Source: Bifidobacterium mongoliense DSM 21395 (GTDB lineage Bacteria; Actinomycetota; Actinomycetes; Actinomycetales; Bifidobacteriaceae). From it: a DNA stretch of 64,000 nucleotides. Location of the stretch: the NCBI RefSeq assembly GCF_000741285.1, contig NZ_JGZE01000002.1:184262-248261 (forward strand). The letters run 5' to 3'. The notes beneath the pieces are model-generated. The model was not told the origin of the DNA. It saw nothing but the letters and a program-made list of their open reading frames with translations, and made no database searches. Of this stretch, positions 1 through 8,808 are shown piece by piece; position 1 is the first letter of the stretch; each line of letters opens with the position of its first letter. The translations under genes and the position numbers were made by a program.

Positions 1-833
1 TCCTTGGGCTGCTGCGCGATGGTGCCGACGAGCTTGCCGTCCGCCACCTGCTTCAGACCGTCATCCGTGCCGTCGAATCCGAACACCTTGACGTCCGTGC
101 CGGCTTTGGCGCCCAGTGCCTGCACGGCACCCAACGCCATCTCGTCGTTCTCGGCATAGATGCCGACGGCGTCGGGCTTGGACTGCATGAGGTTCGTCGC
201 GACGTCAAGGGCCTGGGACCGGTCGAAGTTGGCGGTCTGCTCCGCGGCGATGGTGATGCCAGGGTACTTCTTGATCTCGTCCTTAAAGCCCTTGCCGCGG
301 TCGCGGGTCGAGGCCGCACCGGGGGTGCCCTGCAAAATGAGCACCTGGCCCTTTTCGCCGATGGCCTTGGCGAGCTCATCGGCCGCCTGGGCTCCACCTG
401 CGACGTTGTCGGATGCGACATGCGAGTCCACCTCCTCACCGGTCACCGCCCGGTCGACGGAGATGACGGGGAGCTTGGTCGACAGCAACGGAGCCACCGC
501 GGGTCCGGCCGCGTCGGAGTCCACGGGATTGATGATGACGGCCTTGGCGCCCTGAGACTGGGCATTCTGCGCCTGGTTCTGCTGCGTCGAGGAATCGTTC
601 TGGGCGTCGGAGACCTGCAGGTCGAGGCCGAGCTTCTTGGCCTCCGCCTGCGCACCGTCGCGCAGATCGACGAAGAACGGATTGTTCAGGGTCGAGACCA
701 GCAGTGCGACCTTGTCGCCGCCGGCCGACGACGAGCCTGACCCGCCGCACGCACTGGCCCCCGCCATGAGGGCTCCGGCGCACAGAATGGCCATAGCGGC
801 GCGGACGCTTCTCTTGAATGTGATGTTCATCAT
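1..833 (-). CDS. rbsB: Ribose-type ABC sugar-binding lipoprotein, 3' end outside the window
   Basis: Extracytoplasmic sugar-binding component of a ribose-family ABC importer. About 277 residues are visible and the reading frame is still open at the window edge. Residues 1-29 form a lipoprotein signal with lipobox ASAC (Cys29), followed by a Gly/Ser linker. The mature part starts KVALLVSTLNNPFFVDLRDG, the typical start of the periplasmic-binding-protein type 1 fold, and later has VISVDRAV and IYAENDEMALGA. The start is ATG 833 (ATG 830 is also possible); the upstream ribosome site is weak (AAGAAAGAAG). It is the last gene of the minus-strand operon lacI-rbsA-rbsC-rbsB, 176 bp after rbsC. Ribose itself is unproven; related sets carry other pentoses, galactose or autoinducer-2. 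Confidence 0.9.
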   Translation of the reverse strand, partial: MMNITFKRSVRAAMAILCAGALMAGASACGGSGSSSAGGDKVALLVSTLNNPFFVDLRDGAQAEAKKLGLDLQVSDAQNDSSTQQNQAQNAQSQGAKAVIINPVDSDAAGPAVAPLLSTKLPVISVDRAVTGEEVDSHVASDNVAGGAQAADELAKAIGEKGQVLILQGTPGAASTRDRGKGFKDEIKKYPGITIAAEQTANFDRSQALDVATNLMQSKPDAVGIYAENDEMALGAVQALGAKAGTDVKVFGFDGTDDGLKQVADGKLVGTIAQQPK

Positions 834-1009
834 GATGTTCTTCTTTCTTGTTGTTCTTCTTGATTCACTGCTTGTTGATTCACTGCTTGATATCCGTTCA
901 CCCTTCGTTGGGTGGCGGGTCGGCGGTGCTTGCCCGCGTGCCGCATTGCATCGAACGGATTGCCGCTCGAGCGCGGTGGCCGCGGGGCCGCGCCGCCTTC
1001 CCGGTGTCG
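834..1009 (-). repeat. rbsC-rbsB spacer with a perfect 15-bp direct repeat
   Basis: This 176-bp spacer precedes the binding-protein gene. Positions 860-874 and 875-889 are two exact copies of TTGATTCACTGCTTG (plus strand), about 30 bp before the rbsB start. The rest is GC-rich with no clear ORF. The repeat lies in the rbsB leader and could affect its translation or be a binding site; no function is shown. Confidence 0.6.
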
Positions 1010-1999
1010 TCAGTGTGCATCCTCCTTGCGGCGCAGGGTGTCGAAGCTCACGGCGAAGGCGATGACCAGGCCGATGACGACCTGCTGCCAGAAGGACGAC
1101 ACGTTGAGTATGTTGAGTCCATTACGGATGACGGCGAGCAGGATGGCGCCGATGAAGGTTCCCGACACCTTGCCCTTGCCGCCCGACAGCGAGGCCCCGC
1201 CGATGACGACGGAGGCGATCGCGTCCATCTCGTACCCGGTGGCGGCCTGGGGTTGCGCCGAATGCAGTCGCCCGGCGATGACCAGCCCGGCGACGGCCGC
1301 GAAGACGCCCGACAACAGGAAGACCATGATCTGGGTCCGGTGCACATTGATGCCCGACAACCTGGAGGCCTCCATGTTGCCGCCCACCGCGTACATGGAC
1401 CGCCCGGCGCTGGTGAAGTTGAGGATGACGGCCGCGATGAGGCCCATGATGAGCATCATGACGATCGGCACGGGCACGCCGACGATGGTCGTCCCGAAGA
1501 AGTTCACCATGCCCGACGTGGAGATCGGCCTGCCGTCGGAGATGACGAGCGTGAGACCGCGCGCCACCGACATCATGGCGAGGGTGGCGATGAAGGACGG
1601 CAGTTTGAGATAGGCGTTGGCGATGCCCGAGAGAGCGCCGAACACCGCGCCGGCCAACAGGCCGACGAGGATCGTGAACCATCCGGGCAACCCCATCGAA
1701 GCGCCGGTGTAGGCGACCAGCATGCTCGAGACCGCCGCCACCGAACCTACGGACAGATCGATGCCCGCCGAGACGATGACGAAGGTCTGCCCGAAGGCAA
1801 GGATCGCCACCGTTGCCGCCTGTATGCCGACGTTGAGGATGTTGGGTCCGGTCAGGAACGCCGGCGTGGCGAGCGCCAGGACGACGCACAGCAGCACCAG
1901 CCCCAGGAGGGCCCCGTTGCGCGCCACGAAGCGCTTGACCTGATCGAATGTGCCGTCTTTGGTCTTGTCGCCTTCGACGACCTTCGTTGTTTCACTCAT
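1010..1999 (-). CDS. rbsC: Ribose-type ABC transporter permease
   Basis: Membrane permease of the BPD_transp_2 (RbsC/AraH) family, 329 residues, a normal length. It forms the sugar channel with the RbsA ATPase. A cytoplasmic N-terminus of about 30 residues is followed by many hydrophobic segments. The family signature FGQTFVIVSAGIDLSVGSV lies near residue 70, and GYEMDAIASVVIGGASLSGG near residue 260. The start at ATG 1999 has AAAGGAGAG 8 nt upstream. It overlaps the end of rbsA by 8 bp, so the two are translationally linked. Confidence 0.93.
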   Translation of the reverse strand: MSETTKVVEGDKTKDGTFDQVKRFVARNGALLGLVLLCVVLALATPAFLTGPNILNVGIQAATVAILAFGQTFVIVSAGIDLSVGSVAAVSSMLVAYTGASMGLPGWFTILVGLLAGAVFGALSGIANAYLKLPSFIATLAMMSVARGLTLVISDGRPISTSGMVNFFGTTIVGVPVPIVMMLIMGLIAAVILNFTSAGRSMYAVGGNMEASRLSGINVHRTQIMVFLLSGVFAAVAGLVIAGRLHSAQPQAATGYEMDAIASVVIGGASLSGGKGKVSGTFIGAILLAVIRNGLNILNVSSFWQQVVIGLVIAFAVSFDTLRRKEDAH

Positions 2000-3521
2000 T
2001 GCTGCTCTCCTTTACTGATTCCATCTCGGGTTCGTCGGCCTCTCGCATGTGGGAGACGGCCAGTGACATGACCTTCTCCTGGGTGGCTTCGGCGGCCGGC
2101 ATCGCTCCGCTCAGATGCCCGTTGCTCATGACCAGAACCCGATCGGACATGCCCAGCACTTCGGGCAGATCCGAGGAAGCCATGACCACGGCCCCGCCCT
2201 GGGCGGTCACTCTGTTGATGAGTTCATAGATCTCCACGCGCGCGCCTACATCCACGCCTCGTGTCGGCTCGTCGAGCAGCAGCACCTTGACGTGCGCCAT
2301 CGACCATTTGCCGAACACGATCTTCTGCTGGTTGCCGCCCGACAGCGACCCGGTTCTCTGATCGATGCCGGCCATGCGAATGTTGAGTTTCTTCGCGGTG
2401 TCCTGTTCGCGACGACGCTGGCCGACGCGATCGACGAAACCGGCCTTGGATGTGGGAATCATGGTCGCCAGACCGAGGTTCTCGGCGACCGATGCCTCCA
2501 TGATGAGCCCCTGGTTCCTGCGGTCCTCGGGCACGAGCCCCACGCCGGCGTCGATCGTCTTGGCGATATTGCCTTTGGGCACGACGGTGCCGTCGACCAT
2601 GATGGTCCCCGAATCGTACGTGTCCGCACCGAAGATCGCCCGGAGCACCTCGGTGCGCCCGGCGCCGACCAGACCCGCCAGCCCAACCACTTCGCCTGCC
2701 TTGACATCGAACGACACGTCGTTGATGGCGCCGTGCCTGGTCAGGCCTTGGACACTGAGCATCACCTCGCCCGGCTTGCCGGCCGTGCGCGGGTACTGGT
2801 TGTCGATGTTGCGGCCCACCATCATGCGCACGAGCTCCGATTCGGGACTGGATGCCGGTATGGTGCCAACGTACTTGCCATCCCGCAGCACGGTGACCAC
2901 GTCGCCCACCCGTGCAATCTCATCGAGATGGTGGGAGATGAAGACCATGGCCACACCCTTGGCCTTGAGCTCATCCATGATCGTGAACAGCTGGTCGCAT
3001 TCCTTTCGGGTCAACGACGCGGTCGGTTCATCGAGAATCAGAATGGACGCGTCCTGCATGAGCGCCTTGGCGATCTCGACCATCTGCTGCCGGGCCACGC
3101 CGAGCGCGTTCATCGGCGTCGACACGTCCTCGTTCAGGCCGATGCGCTCCAAGGCCGCCCGGGCCCTGCGCTTCATCGTGGCACGATCCACGAAACCGGC
3201 TTTGGTCGGCAGATCGCCGAGGAACAGGTTCTCCATGATCGACAGACCGGGGACCATGTTGAGTTCCTGGTGGATCACCGCGATGCCCAGTTTGCGGGCC
3301 GCATCGACGTTCGGGATCACCAACTGCTTGCCGTCGATCTCGATATGCCCCTCATCGGGCTGATAGATGCCGCTCATCATCTTGATGACCGTGGACTTAC
3401 CGGCGCCGTTCTCGCCAAGGAGCACATGCACCTTGCCTGGCTCCACGGTGATCGAAACGGTATCGACCACTTTGGCGTTGCCGAATATCTTCGACACCCC
3501 TACCAACGATAATTGGGTCAT
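1992..3521 (-). CDS. rbsA: Ribose-type ABC transporter ATPase with two ABC domains
   Basis: Cytoplasmic ATPase that powers the importer, 509 residues, the usual RbsA length. It has two tandem ABC domains. The first has Walker A GENGAGKST (residues 36-44), a degenerate signature LGVARQQMVEIAKAL and Walker B ILILDEPTASL. The second has a degenerate Walker A (GLVGAGRTE), signature LSGGNQQKIVFGKW and Walker B VLLLDEPTRGVDVG. This asymmetry is normal in the family. It lies 123 bp downstream of the lacI gene on the same strand. Confidence 0.95.
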   Translation of the reverse strand: MTQLSLVGVSKIFGNAKVVDTVSITVEPGKVHVLLGENGAGKSTVIKMMSGIYQPDEGHIEIDGKQLVIPNVDAARKLGIAVIHQELNMVPGLSIMENLFLGDLPTKAGFVDRATMKRRARAALERIGLNEDVSTPMNALGVARQQMVEIAKALMQDASILILDEPTASLTRKECDQLFTIMDELKAKGVAMVFISHHLDEIARVGDVVTVLRDGKYVGTIPASSPESELVRMMVGRNIDNQYPRTAGKPGEVMLSVQGLTRHGAINDVSFDVKAGEVVGLAGLVGAGRTEVLRAIFGADTYDSGTIMVDGTVVPKGNIAKTIDAGVGLVPEDRRNQGLIMEASVAENLGLATMIPTSKAGFVDRVGQRRREQDTAKKLNIRMAGIDQRTGSLSGGNQQKIVFGKWSMAHVKVLLLDEPTRGVDVGARVEIYELINRVTAQGGAVVMASSDLPEVLGMSDRVLVMSNGHLSGAMPAAEATQEKVMSLAVSHMREADEPEMESVKESSNE

Positions 3522-3644
3522 AATCCCTCACTTTCTCTGTACCACCAACTGTTCCGAAGTCCTTCACGCCCCGGACTCCCGGGGGCCCGGCACCGTGCGT
3601 TCGCGTCCTCGACATCGTCGTCCTCTTTGTCATCGCACTCGCTG

Positions 3645-4646
3645 TCATCGCATCCTCCCCACGGATTCCCGGGGGATGTACGTCGTCTCCACCCGATGCG
3701 ATCCGGCCGCGCCGTGCCCGACGACCATATCGAGGAAGGTCTGCGCCCCGATGGCCCCGATGCGCCGGACCTGCTGGGAAATGACCGAGATGTGAGGGCT
3801 GGTGAGCCGGAACATCTCGAGGTCGTCGAACGAGACGATCGAGATATCGAGTCCGACCCGTATGCCGTTGTCGTGCATGAGCGACACGGCGCGCACGGCA
3901 TCGGGCGAATACCCGAAGATCACCGCACCGACCCCCGCCCGGCGCATCCGGCGCAACACCGAAACGCACGACGACTGATCGAATCCGGTGGATTCGACGA
4001 ACACATGGTCCTCGCCGAACGCCATGGCGGCCAGTTCCCTGAACACGTATTCGCGTTCCTGCAGGGTCGGCGACTCCAGCACGGGGCCTGAGACGTAGCC
4101 GACCTTGGAACAGCCATGGGCCCGGATATCCTCCAACGCCTCGGTGAGTCCCGGGATCGGGTCGGAATCGACGACGGGTATCGTGTCGAGGCCCTCCACC
4201 TGACGGTCGACGAACACGAGAGGGAGTTTCCTGCCGATCAACAACCGAAGCGCATGCGAATCTCCGCCCTGGGGCACCAGGATGGCGCCATCGATGCGCT
4301 GCGACAGGATGCTCATGATGAAGGAGTCCTGCTGATCCGCGTTTTCCGAAGAGGTGCCGATGAATGTGCAGTAGCCGGCGCCGAACAACGCATCCTGAAT
4401 CGTATACGCCAGATCCGCGAAATACGGGTTTCGGATGTCGGGCACGAGCAGCCCGACGGTCCCCGTTTTCGAGGACCGCATGGCCTGCGCCCTCGAATCG
4501 GGGATGTAGCCGAGCTCCTTCATAGCCTGTTCGACCACGAGCTTGGTATGTTCCGAGATTCTGCCTTTGGTGTTCAGGGCGCGGGAGACGGTCGAGACCG
4601 AAACACCCGCAAGACGGGCCACATCGCGAATCGTGGCGTATGCCAT
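3645..4646 (-). CDS. LacI-family repressor of the rbs operon
   Basis: DNA-binding sugar-responsive regulator, 333 residues. The N-terminal helix-turn-helix reads TIRDVARLAGVSVSTVSRAL, followed by the hinge helix and a PBP1-type effector domain (LVPDIRNPYFADLAYTIQDA). Two ATGs are possible (4652 and 4646). 4646 is chosen because GGGAGAGGAG lies 6 nt upstream of it but directly abuts 4652. It is the first gene of the rbs operon, so it probably autoregulates from the operators at 4873-4928. Confidence 0.92.
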   Translation of the reverse strand: MAYATIRDVARLAGVSVSTVSRALNTKGRISEHTKLVVEQAMKELGYIPDSRAQAMRSSKTGTVGLLVPDIRNPYFADLAYTIQDALFGAGYCTFIGTSSENADQQDSFIMSILSQRIDGAILVPQGGDSHALRLLIGRKLPLVFVDRQVEGLDTIPVVDSDPIPGLTEALEDIRAHGCSKVGYVSGPVLESPTLQEREYVFRELAAMAFGEDHVFVESTGFDQSSCVSVLRRMRRAGVGAVIFGYSPDAVRAVSLMHDNGIRVGLDISIVSFDDLEMFRLTSPHISVISQQVRRIGAIGAQTFLDMVVGHGAAGSHRVETTYIPRESVGRMR

Positions 4647-4872
4647 CGGCATCTCCTCTCCCTCGAGTCATGCTCCCGTTCGCCGCCGTAGCGTATGGCC
4701 GCGAACCCCTGGACGACGTTTCCGACGTCGTCGGACGGTTACCTACCGGCTACGCCACAGCGTCATCGTTGCGATACTTCACAGCTGCGATGCCATGCCG
4801 TAATCCTGGTTGTACCGAGTTGGAAATGCAGCCCTTATCTGCGCTGAATAACAGCAGCAATCCCATTGCAAT

Positions 4873-4928
4873 AACGTTCACATCAATACTACAAAAACTC
4901 TGCAATACCTATGCGGTAACGTTATCGC
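4873..4928. promoter_or_regulatory. Candidate LacI operators upstream of the rbs regulator
   Basis: Two AACGTT cores (4873-4878 and 4918-4923) lie 45 bp apart, centre to centre. The second is inside GCGGTAACGTTATCGC (4913-4928), a 16-bp imperfect palindrome with 7 of 8 pairs matching. This is the centre-CG layout of LacI operators. The first site has a good left half only. The sites lie about 230-280 bp upstream of lacI. The rest of the 4647-5097 gap shows no ORF I trust. Confidence 0.6.
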
Positions 4929-5097
4929 AATGATATATCACAGGTCGGTCGTCCGGCAAGCCCCGGACACCCCGGCGTGTCGATTTCGGAACGCTCGACC
5001 GTCACGACCCACCCGACTATTTGCGACCATGTGGCAGCGTCTTTGCCCAATGAGGCGTATGCTGACCTCCGGCAACGTTGCGCAACAAGGGGGCATC

Positions 5098-6213
5098 ATG
5101 GGTTGGCGATTGGGTACAACCATCGAGAGCAAACACATGGACACGAATGACGAGCCGACGCAACGCATCGACTCGACACCCACGGGCGTCATGCCCGTAC
5201 AGCCGACGGCACCGCACCAGCCGACGACACATCCGCAGATGGCAACACGGACGCAGCCATCAATCGCCACTCCGCCACCCTCCGACGGCGGCACACCACC
5301 CGATACCGGAGAGCACAGCGACCGAGGGAACGGCAAGCCCCTGCCTTGGTCGAAGCTCGCGGTATCATCCCTGGTCCTGGGGCTGCTGGCACTCCTGTGC
5401 TTCGCCTTCGAGGGGTTCCCGTTCGCCGGAATGCTCTCGCTCATTGCCTTCCCACTCGGCGTGGCCGGCCTGATCGTCATCCAAGTACGTCGAAGGCGAC
5501 GCAGCACGACGCTTGCGGTGATGGCGATCATCCTGTCGCTGGCGTTGTTCGTCGCCTCCGTCGTTCGCACACCTGCAACATCGACGACGGCGACGCCCTC
5601 CCCCACCCACAGCGTCTCGGCCGCCGAGCGCGCGGCCGACCGCAGCAGGAAAGCCGCCGAGCGCAAGGAACGCCTCCTCCGTCAGCAGCAGGAGCGGGAA
5701 GCCAAGCGTCACCTCGCCGAAGCCAAATCGGCACTCACGTCCAAGCTCAATGACGCCCGTGGCCTCCTCACCTCATCCGACGGCAACGTGGCCGACCCCG
5801 CGACACGCGACGCCCTGAACGCTTTGATTACGACGGATGCCGCCCTGAACTCCACCAACCCCGACGACTGGACGTCGGCCGTGCAACCGCTGCAGCTGGC
5901 GATGGACAGCGTGAACGCCAGCGAGGCGAAGAAGCAGCAGGACGATGCCGCCGCAGCCCAACGGCAGGCCCAGGCAGACGCCGACGCCGCGAAGGCGCGC
6001 GCGGAGGAGGAACAGCGCCAGCAGGATCTACGCGCCGCCCAACAGCAGGCCCCCGCGCCACAACCCCAGCAGGACCAGTCCCAACAGCCGATGGGTACCG
6101 CACACGGCGGAGCCTTCTGCACACCGGAGGGCGCGCGAGCACAGTCCGACCGTAGCTCCCGCATCCTCACCTGCCGGGTCGCCGCCGACGGGCGGTTGCG
6201 TTGGAAACTATAA
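5098..6213 (+). CDS. Membrane protein with cytoplasmic Pro/Thr-rich head and coiled-coil tail
   Basis: 371 residues, not assigned to a named family as a whole. The N-terminal 80 or so residues are rich in Pro and Thr. Hydrophobic segments then follow (LAVSSLVLGLLALLCF, FAGMLSLIAFPLGVAGLIVI, TLAVMAIILSLALFVASVV), with an RRRRR cluster between the last two; this resembles the DUF4190 type. Next comes a charged Lys/Glu/Gln/Ala coiled coil, a Pro/Gln linker, and a C-terminal block GGAFCTPEGA..ILTCRVAADGRLRW. That block recurs at the ends of actinobacterial envelope proteins and has two Cys that could pair. Start ATG 5098 follows AAGGGGG; ATG 5137 is the alternative. It probably faces outward after the third segment. 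Confidence 0.7.
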   Translation: MGWRLGTTIESKHMDTNDEPTQRIDSTPTGVMPVQPTAPHQPTTHPQMATRTQPSIATPPPSDGGTPPDTGEHSDRGNGKPLPWSKLAVSSLVLGLLALLCFAFEGFPFAGMLSLIAFPLGVAGLIVIQVRRRRRSTTLAVMAIILSLALFVASVVRTPATSTTATPSPTHSVSAAERAADRSRKAAERKERLLRQQQEREAKRHLAEAKSALTSKLNDARGLLTSSDGNVADPATRDALNALITTDAALNSTNPDDWTSAVQPLQLAMDSVNASEAKKQQDDAAAAQRQAQADADAAKARAEEEQRQQDLRAAQQQAPAPQPQQDQSQQPMGTAHGGAFCTPEGARAQSDRSSRILTCRVAADGRLRWKL

Positions 6214-6345
6214 AGACATCGTCCCTTACGTGATGTCACTTTCCCGGTTCTCCCACGCCACTTCTATACTGAAGTCGACTGCGGTCCAGTTGCCCGATGG
6301 GCTTGTCGAGGCGCAGCCGTTCAGGGGAACCTCAGGGGGGACATC

Positions 6346-6450
6346 ATGAAATTGTGCACGCAATGTGGGAGCACCACTCTCGGCCAAGCCAATTTCTGCA
6401 AAACCTGCCGCAAGCCGCTGGGCGCCGTCGCGGCCAACGTCGGCGACTAG
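6346..6450 (+). CDS. 34-residue zinc-ribbon peptide
   Basis: Very short ORF, MKLCTQCGSTTLGQANFCKTC at its start (residue 21 on: RKPLGAVAANVGD). It has two CxxC knuckles, CTQC and CKTC, 10 residues apart, the standard zinc-ribbon spacing. A good ribosome site (AGGGGGG) lies 5 nt before ATG 6346. It may be a genuine mini-protein or the surviving head of a zinc-ribbon membrane protein like the one 100 bp downstream. No membrane segment follows in frame. Confidence 0.5.
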   Translation: MKLCTQCGSTTLGQANFCKTCRKPLGAVAANVGD

Positions 6451-6550
6451 AAACACACCGACGCAATCTGCAGCTCCGCAGGCTCCAGCACCCCCAATCC
6501 ACTGCCCAGCAATCGGTATTCAGAACCGATGAACCATCAAGGAAGTACTC

Positions 6551-7663
6551 GTGTATTGCACTCACTGCGGATTGCCCAATGATCCCGATGCCCGGTTCTG
6601 CGTCTCCTGCGGCACCCCACTCGAGCCTGACGATCAGGTCCCGGCGCAGCCTGAACCGGTAGTCGACGCCGACGCTCCGGCCATGTTCCCTGCCGCGACG
6701 CAGTACAACACCCAGCAGATCCCGGCGACGCCGGTCGCGCCGGCACCTCACGTCGCAGCCTACGCTCCGCCTGTCTGCCGCCCGAACAACAGCGGCAACA
6801 AAACACCGATCATCATCGGCGCAATCGCAGCGGTTGTGGCCGTCGCCTGCCTCGTGGCGTTCATCGCCTTCGAAAGCGGCGCATGGGGCCACAACGCATC
6901 CCCTCAGCCCCAGTCCCCCACCGGCGACGCCCCTAGCGCCACCGCGTCGCCGACGTCATCATCGAAACACTCGACATCAAGCAAGCATCACAAGACGAAA
7001 CCCTCCGCGCTGGACCGAGCCACCCTCGATTCGATCGTCAACGGCTACTCGAACACCGATGTGTCAGTGGCGGCCACCACGACTACGGGAGCCGGACAGT
7101 ACACATCGCAGTCGGGTAATGACGCGTTCGTCGCAGCAGGCATGTATTTGCCCATTTACCTCGCAGCAAGCGATTCCCACAACCAGGACGCCATCGACTC
7201 GGCGAACACCATGATGTCTACCATGAGCAACGACGACGCCAACAGTGCGGTCAACGCCTTGGGTGGCATCAGTGCGGTGACCGATTGGGCGCACTCACAT
7301 GGCTATAACTCCACGGAATTCAACCGCGAGTTCGGCGATGTGCAGGCTTCGAACAACGGGTACGAGAACTATACGTCCTCCCGAGATGCGACCAAGATGC
7401 TGTCCGCGGTCATCGCCCATGGCGGCCAGAACCTCATGTCCTACGATGTCACCACCGATGGCGTCTCCATCCCCGCAGGCATGAGCGTCAAGGCACACCG
7501 TGGCATGGGCATCAAGGATTCCTACAACTATTTCATGGTGATCAACGACGGCGGCTCCACGGTGTCGTTGGCAGTGATGACGCAGAATCAGGGCAAGGAG
7601 CAGGCCGCCGCCCTCACCTCCAAACTGCTCATCGCGATTCATCGCGGGCTGCAGGCCCGGTGA
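6551..7663 (+). CDS. Zinc-ribbon membrane protein with a degenerate beta-lactamase-like domain
   Basis: 370 residues. It opens with a zinc ribbon (CTHC..CVSC, residues 3-21), then a Pro/Ala linker and one membrane segment (IIIGAIAAVVAVACLVAFIAF, about residues 80-100). A Ser/Thr/Lys-rich linker and a C-terminal domain follow. By eye the C-terminal domain parallels the serine hydrolase encoded next (7706-8683): VAAGMYLPIYLAA matches its SxxK helix, SNDDANSAVNALG its SSNSAANTLIETLG, and VKAHRGMG its NKTGE. The catalytic Ser/Lys and the KTG triad are absent, so I infer a non-enzymatic pseudoenzyme, perhaps a wall sensor. Confidence 0.7.
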   Translation: MYCTHCGLPNDPDARFCVSCGTPLEPDDQVPAQPEPVVDADAPAMFPAATQYNTQQIPATPVAPAPHVAAYAPPVCRPNNSGNKTPIIIGAIAAVVAVACLVAFIAFESGAWGHNASPQPQSPTGDAPSATASPTSSSKHSTSSKHHKTKPSALDRATLDSIVNGYSNTDVSVAATTTTGAGQYTSQSGNDAFVAAGMYLPIYLAASDSHNQDAIDSANTMMSTMSNDDANSAVNALGGISAVTDWAHSHGYNSTEFNREFGDVQASNNGYENYTSSRDATKMLSAVIAHGGQNLMSYDVTTDGVSIPAGMSVKAHRGMGIKDSYNYFMVINDGGSTVSLAVMTQNQGKEQAAALTSKLLIAIHRGLQAR

Positions 7664-7705
7664 AGGCCGCACGACAGCACCTCTGAATTCACAGGGGAAA
7701 CGGAC

Positions 7706-8683
7706 ATGGCGAAACATACGGGCAACCGCACACGGGCGACTCTGACACCAACCGTGTGGGCGACTCTTACATGTCTCGTCATCGTTCTCCTGGTGATGGG
7801 GATGGTCGTGCACGGTCGTATGACCGACCGTGGTGCGGCAGGGCAGGCAACGGCCTCGCCGACCGCTTCGGTCGCCCGCACGACTCATGTCCCCACCAGC
7901 AAACGGATGGCTCCCAAACCGGACATGGCCGCGGAGCGTAAAGCCCAACAGCAGCAGACACTCAACGACCTACGCCCCCAGATGGAACAACATATCCAGG
8001 GGTACACCGGCGATTGGCAGGTGTACGTCGAAGAGCTGTCCACCGGAGCGCAGCTCTCGATGGGCAATCGCATACAACCGGCCGCGAGCCTCATCAAGCT
8101 GTACATCATGCTCGCCGCTTACCAGCAAATCAACGATGGCACGCTCCCCGACACTTCACAGATTGATGATCTGTTGCGGCAGATGATCACCGTGAGCTCC
8201 AATTCCGCAGCGAACACCCTCATCGAGACGCTTGGCAACGGCAACGATCAAACAGGGTTCGACGTCATCAACCGCACGGCTCGGCGCTACGGATTCACGC
8301 AGACCACCATCGCCGACATGCTCTCCGATACGGGATCATTGGACCCCAACCACAAGACCACATCGTCGCAGGATTGCAGCATGTTCATGGCCAAGGTCTA
8401 CCGCAAACAGCTCGTATCACAATCAGCGAGCGAGGCGATGCAGCGTCTGTTGCTAGGTCAACAACGACGCAACAAGATCCCCGCGGGCCTTCCCGCAGGC
8501 ACGACCGTGGCCAACAAAACCGGAGAGGTGCCCGGCGTGGAGAACGACGCGGCTATCGTATTCTCGCCACACGGCGATTACGTGCTCACGGTGATGACCA
8601 ATGGGCAAACCGACGCCTTGAATGCCCAGGATGGCATTCGAACATTGTCATCAATGGTCTGGTCGGCATTGACGACTTCCTGA
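7706..8683 (+). CDS. Membrane-anchored class A beta-lactamase-like serine hydrolase
   Basis: 325 residues. One N-terminal membrane segment (about residues 18-36) is followed by an exported domain of the beta-lactamase2 type. Visible motifs: ASLIKLYIML with SxxK (S-L-I-K), the SxN-like region TVSSNSAANTL, and VANKTGEVPG with the KTG triad. This group includes DD-peptidase- or esterase-like enzymes as well as lactamases, and I see no clear omega-loop ExxLN, so antibiotic hydrolysis is not claimed. The start at ATG 7706 follows CAGGGGAAACGGAC. It is 42 bp after the related pseudoenzyme gene and likely co-transcribed. Confidence 0.8.
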   Translation: MAKHTGNRTRATLTPTVWATLTCLVIVLLVMGMVVHGRMTDRGAAGQATASPTASVARTTHVPTSKRMAPKPDMAAERKAQQQQTLNDLRPQMEQHIQGYTGDWQVYVEELSTGAQLSMGNRIQPAASLIKLYIMLAAYQQINDGTLPDTSQIDDLLRQMITVSSNSAANTLIETLGNGNDQTGFDVINRTARRYGFTQTTIADMLSDTGSLDPNHKTTSSQDCSMFMAKVYRKQLVSQSASEAMQRLLLGQQRRNKIPAGLPAGTTVANKTGEVPGVENDAAIVFSPHGDYVLTVMTNGQTDALNAQDGIRTLSSMVWSALTTS

Positions 8684-8808
8684 AGGGGTGAGGGGCACAC
8701 CACAGGCTTGTCCGCGAGTCACACGCATAATAATAGCCGGACGCCACAAGGTAGCCGCCATTGCAACTAACCCGTACCGTCCGGCCAGATACCGGTATGC
8801 CCTACCGA
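8684..8808. other. Convergent intergenic gap
   Basis: 125 bp between two genes that end towards each other. An 8-bp inverted repeat (GCCGGACG 8736-8743, CGTCCGGC 8778-8785) could form a long-loop stem, but without a T-run it is a poor terminator. Confidence 0.3.

Noticed and set aside
7295..7948. 217-codon minus-strand ORF opposite the beta-lactamase-like genes
   Set aside because: It is antisense to two well-supported genes and its composition reflects the opposite frame of GC-rich coding DNA.
7706..8683. Calling this protein an antibiotic-resistance beta-lactamase
   Set aside because: SxxK and KTG are shared with esterases and DD-peptidases, and no omega-loop ExxLN motif is visible.
8736..8785. 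Inverted repeat in the convergent gap as a terminator
   Set aside because: Stem of only 8 bp with a 34-nt loop and no T-run.
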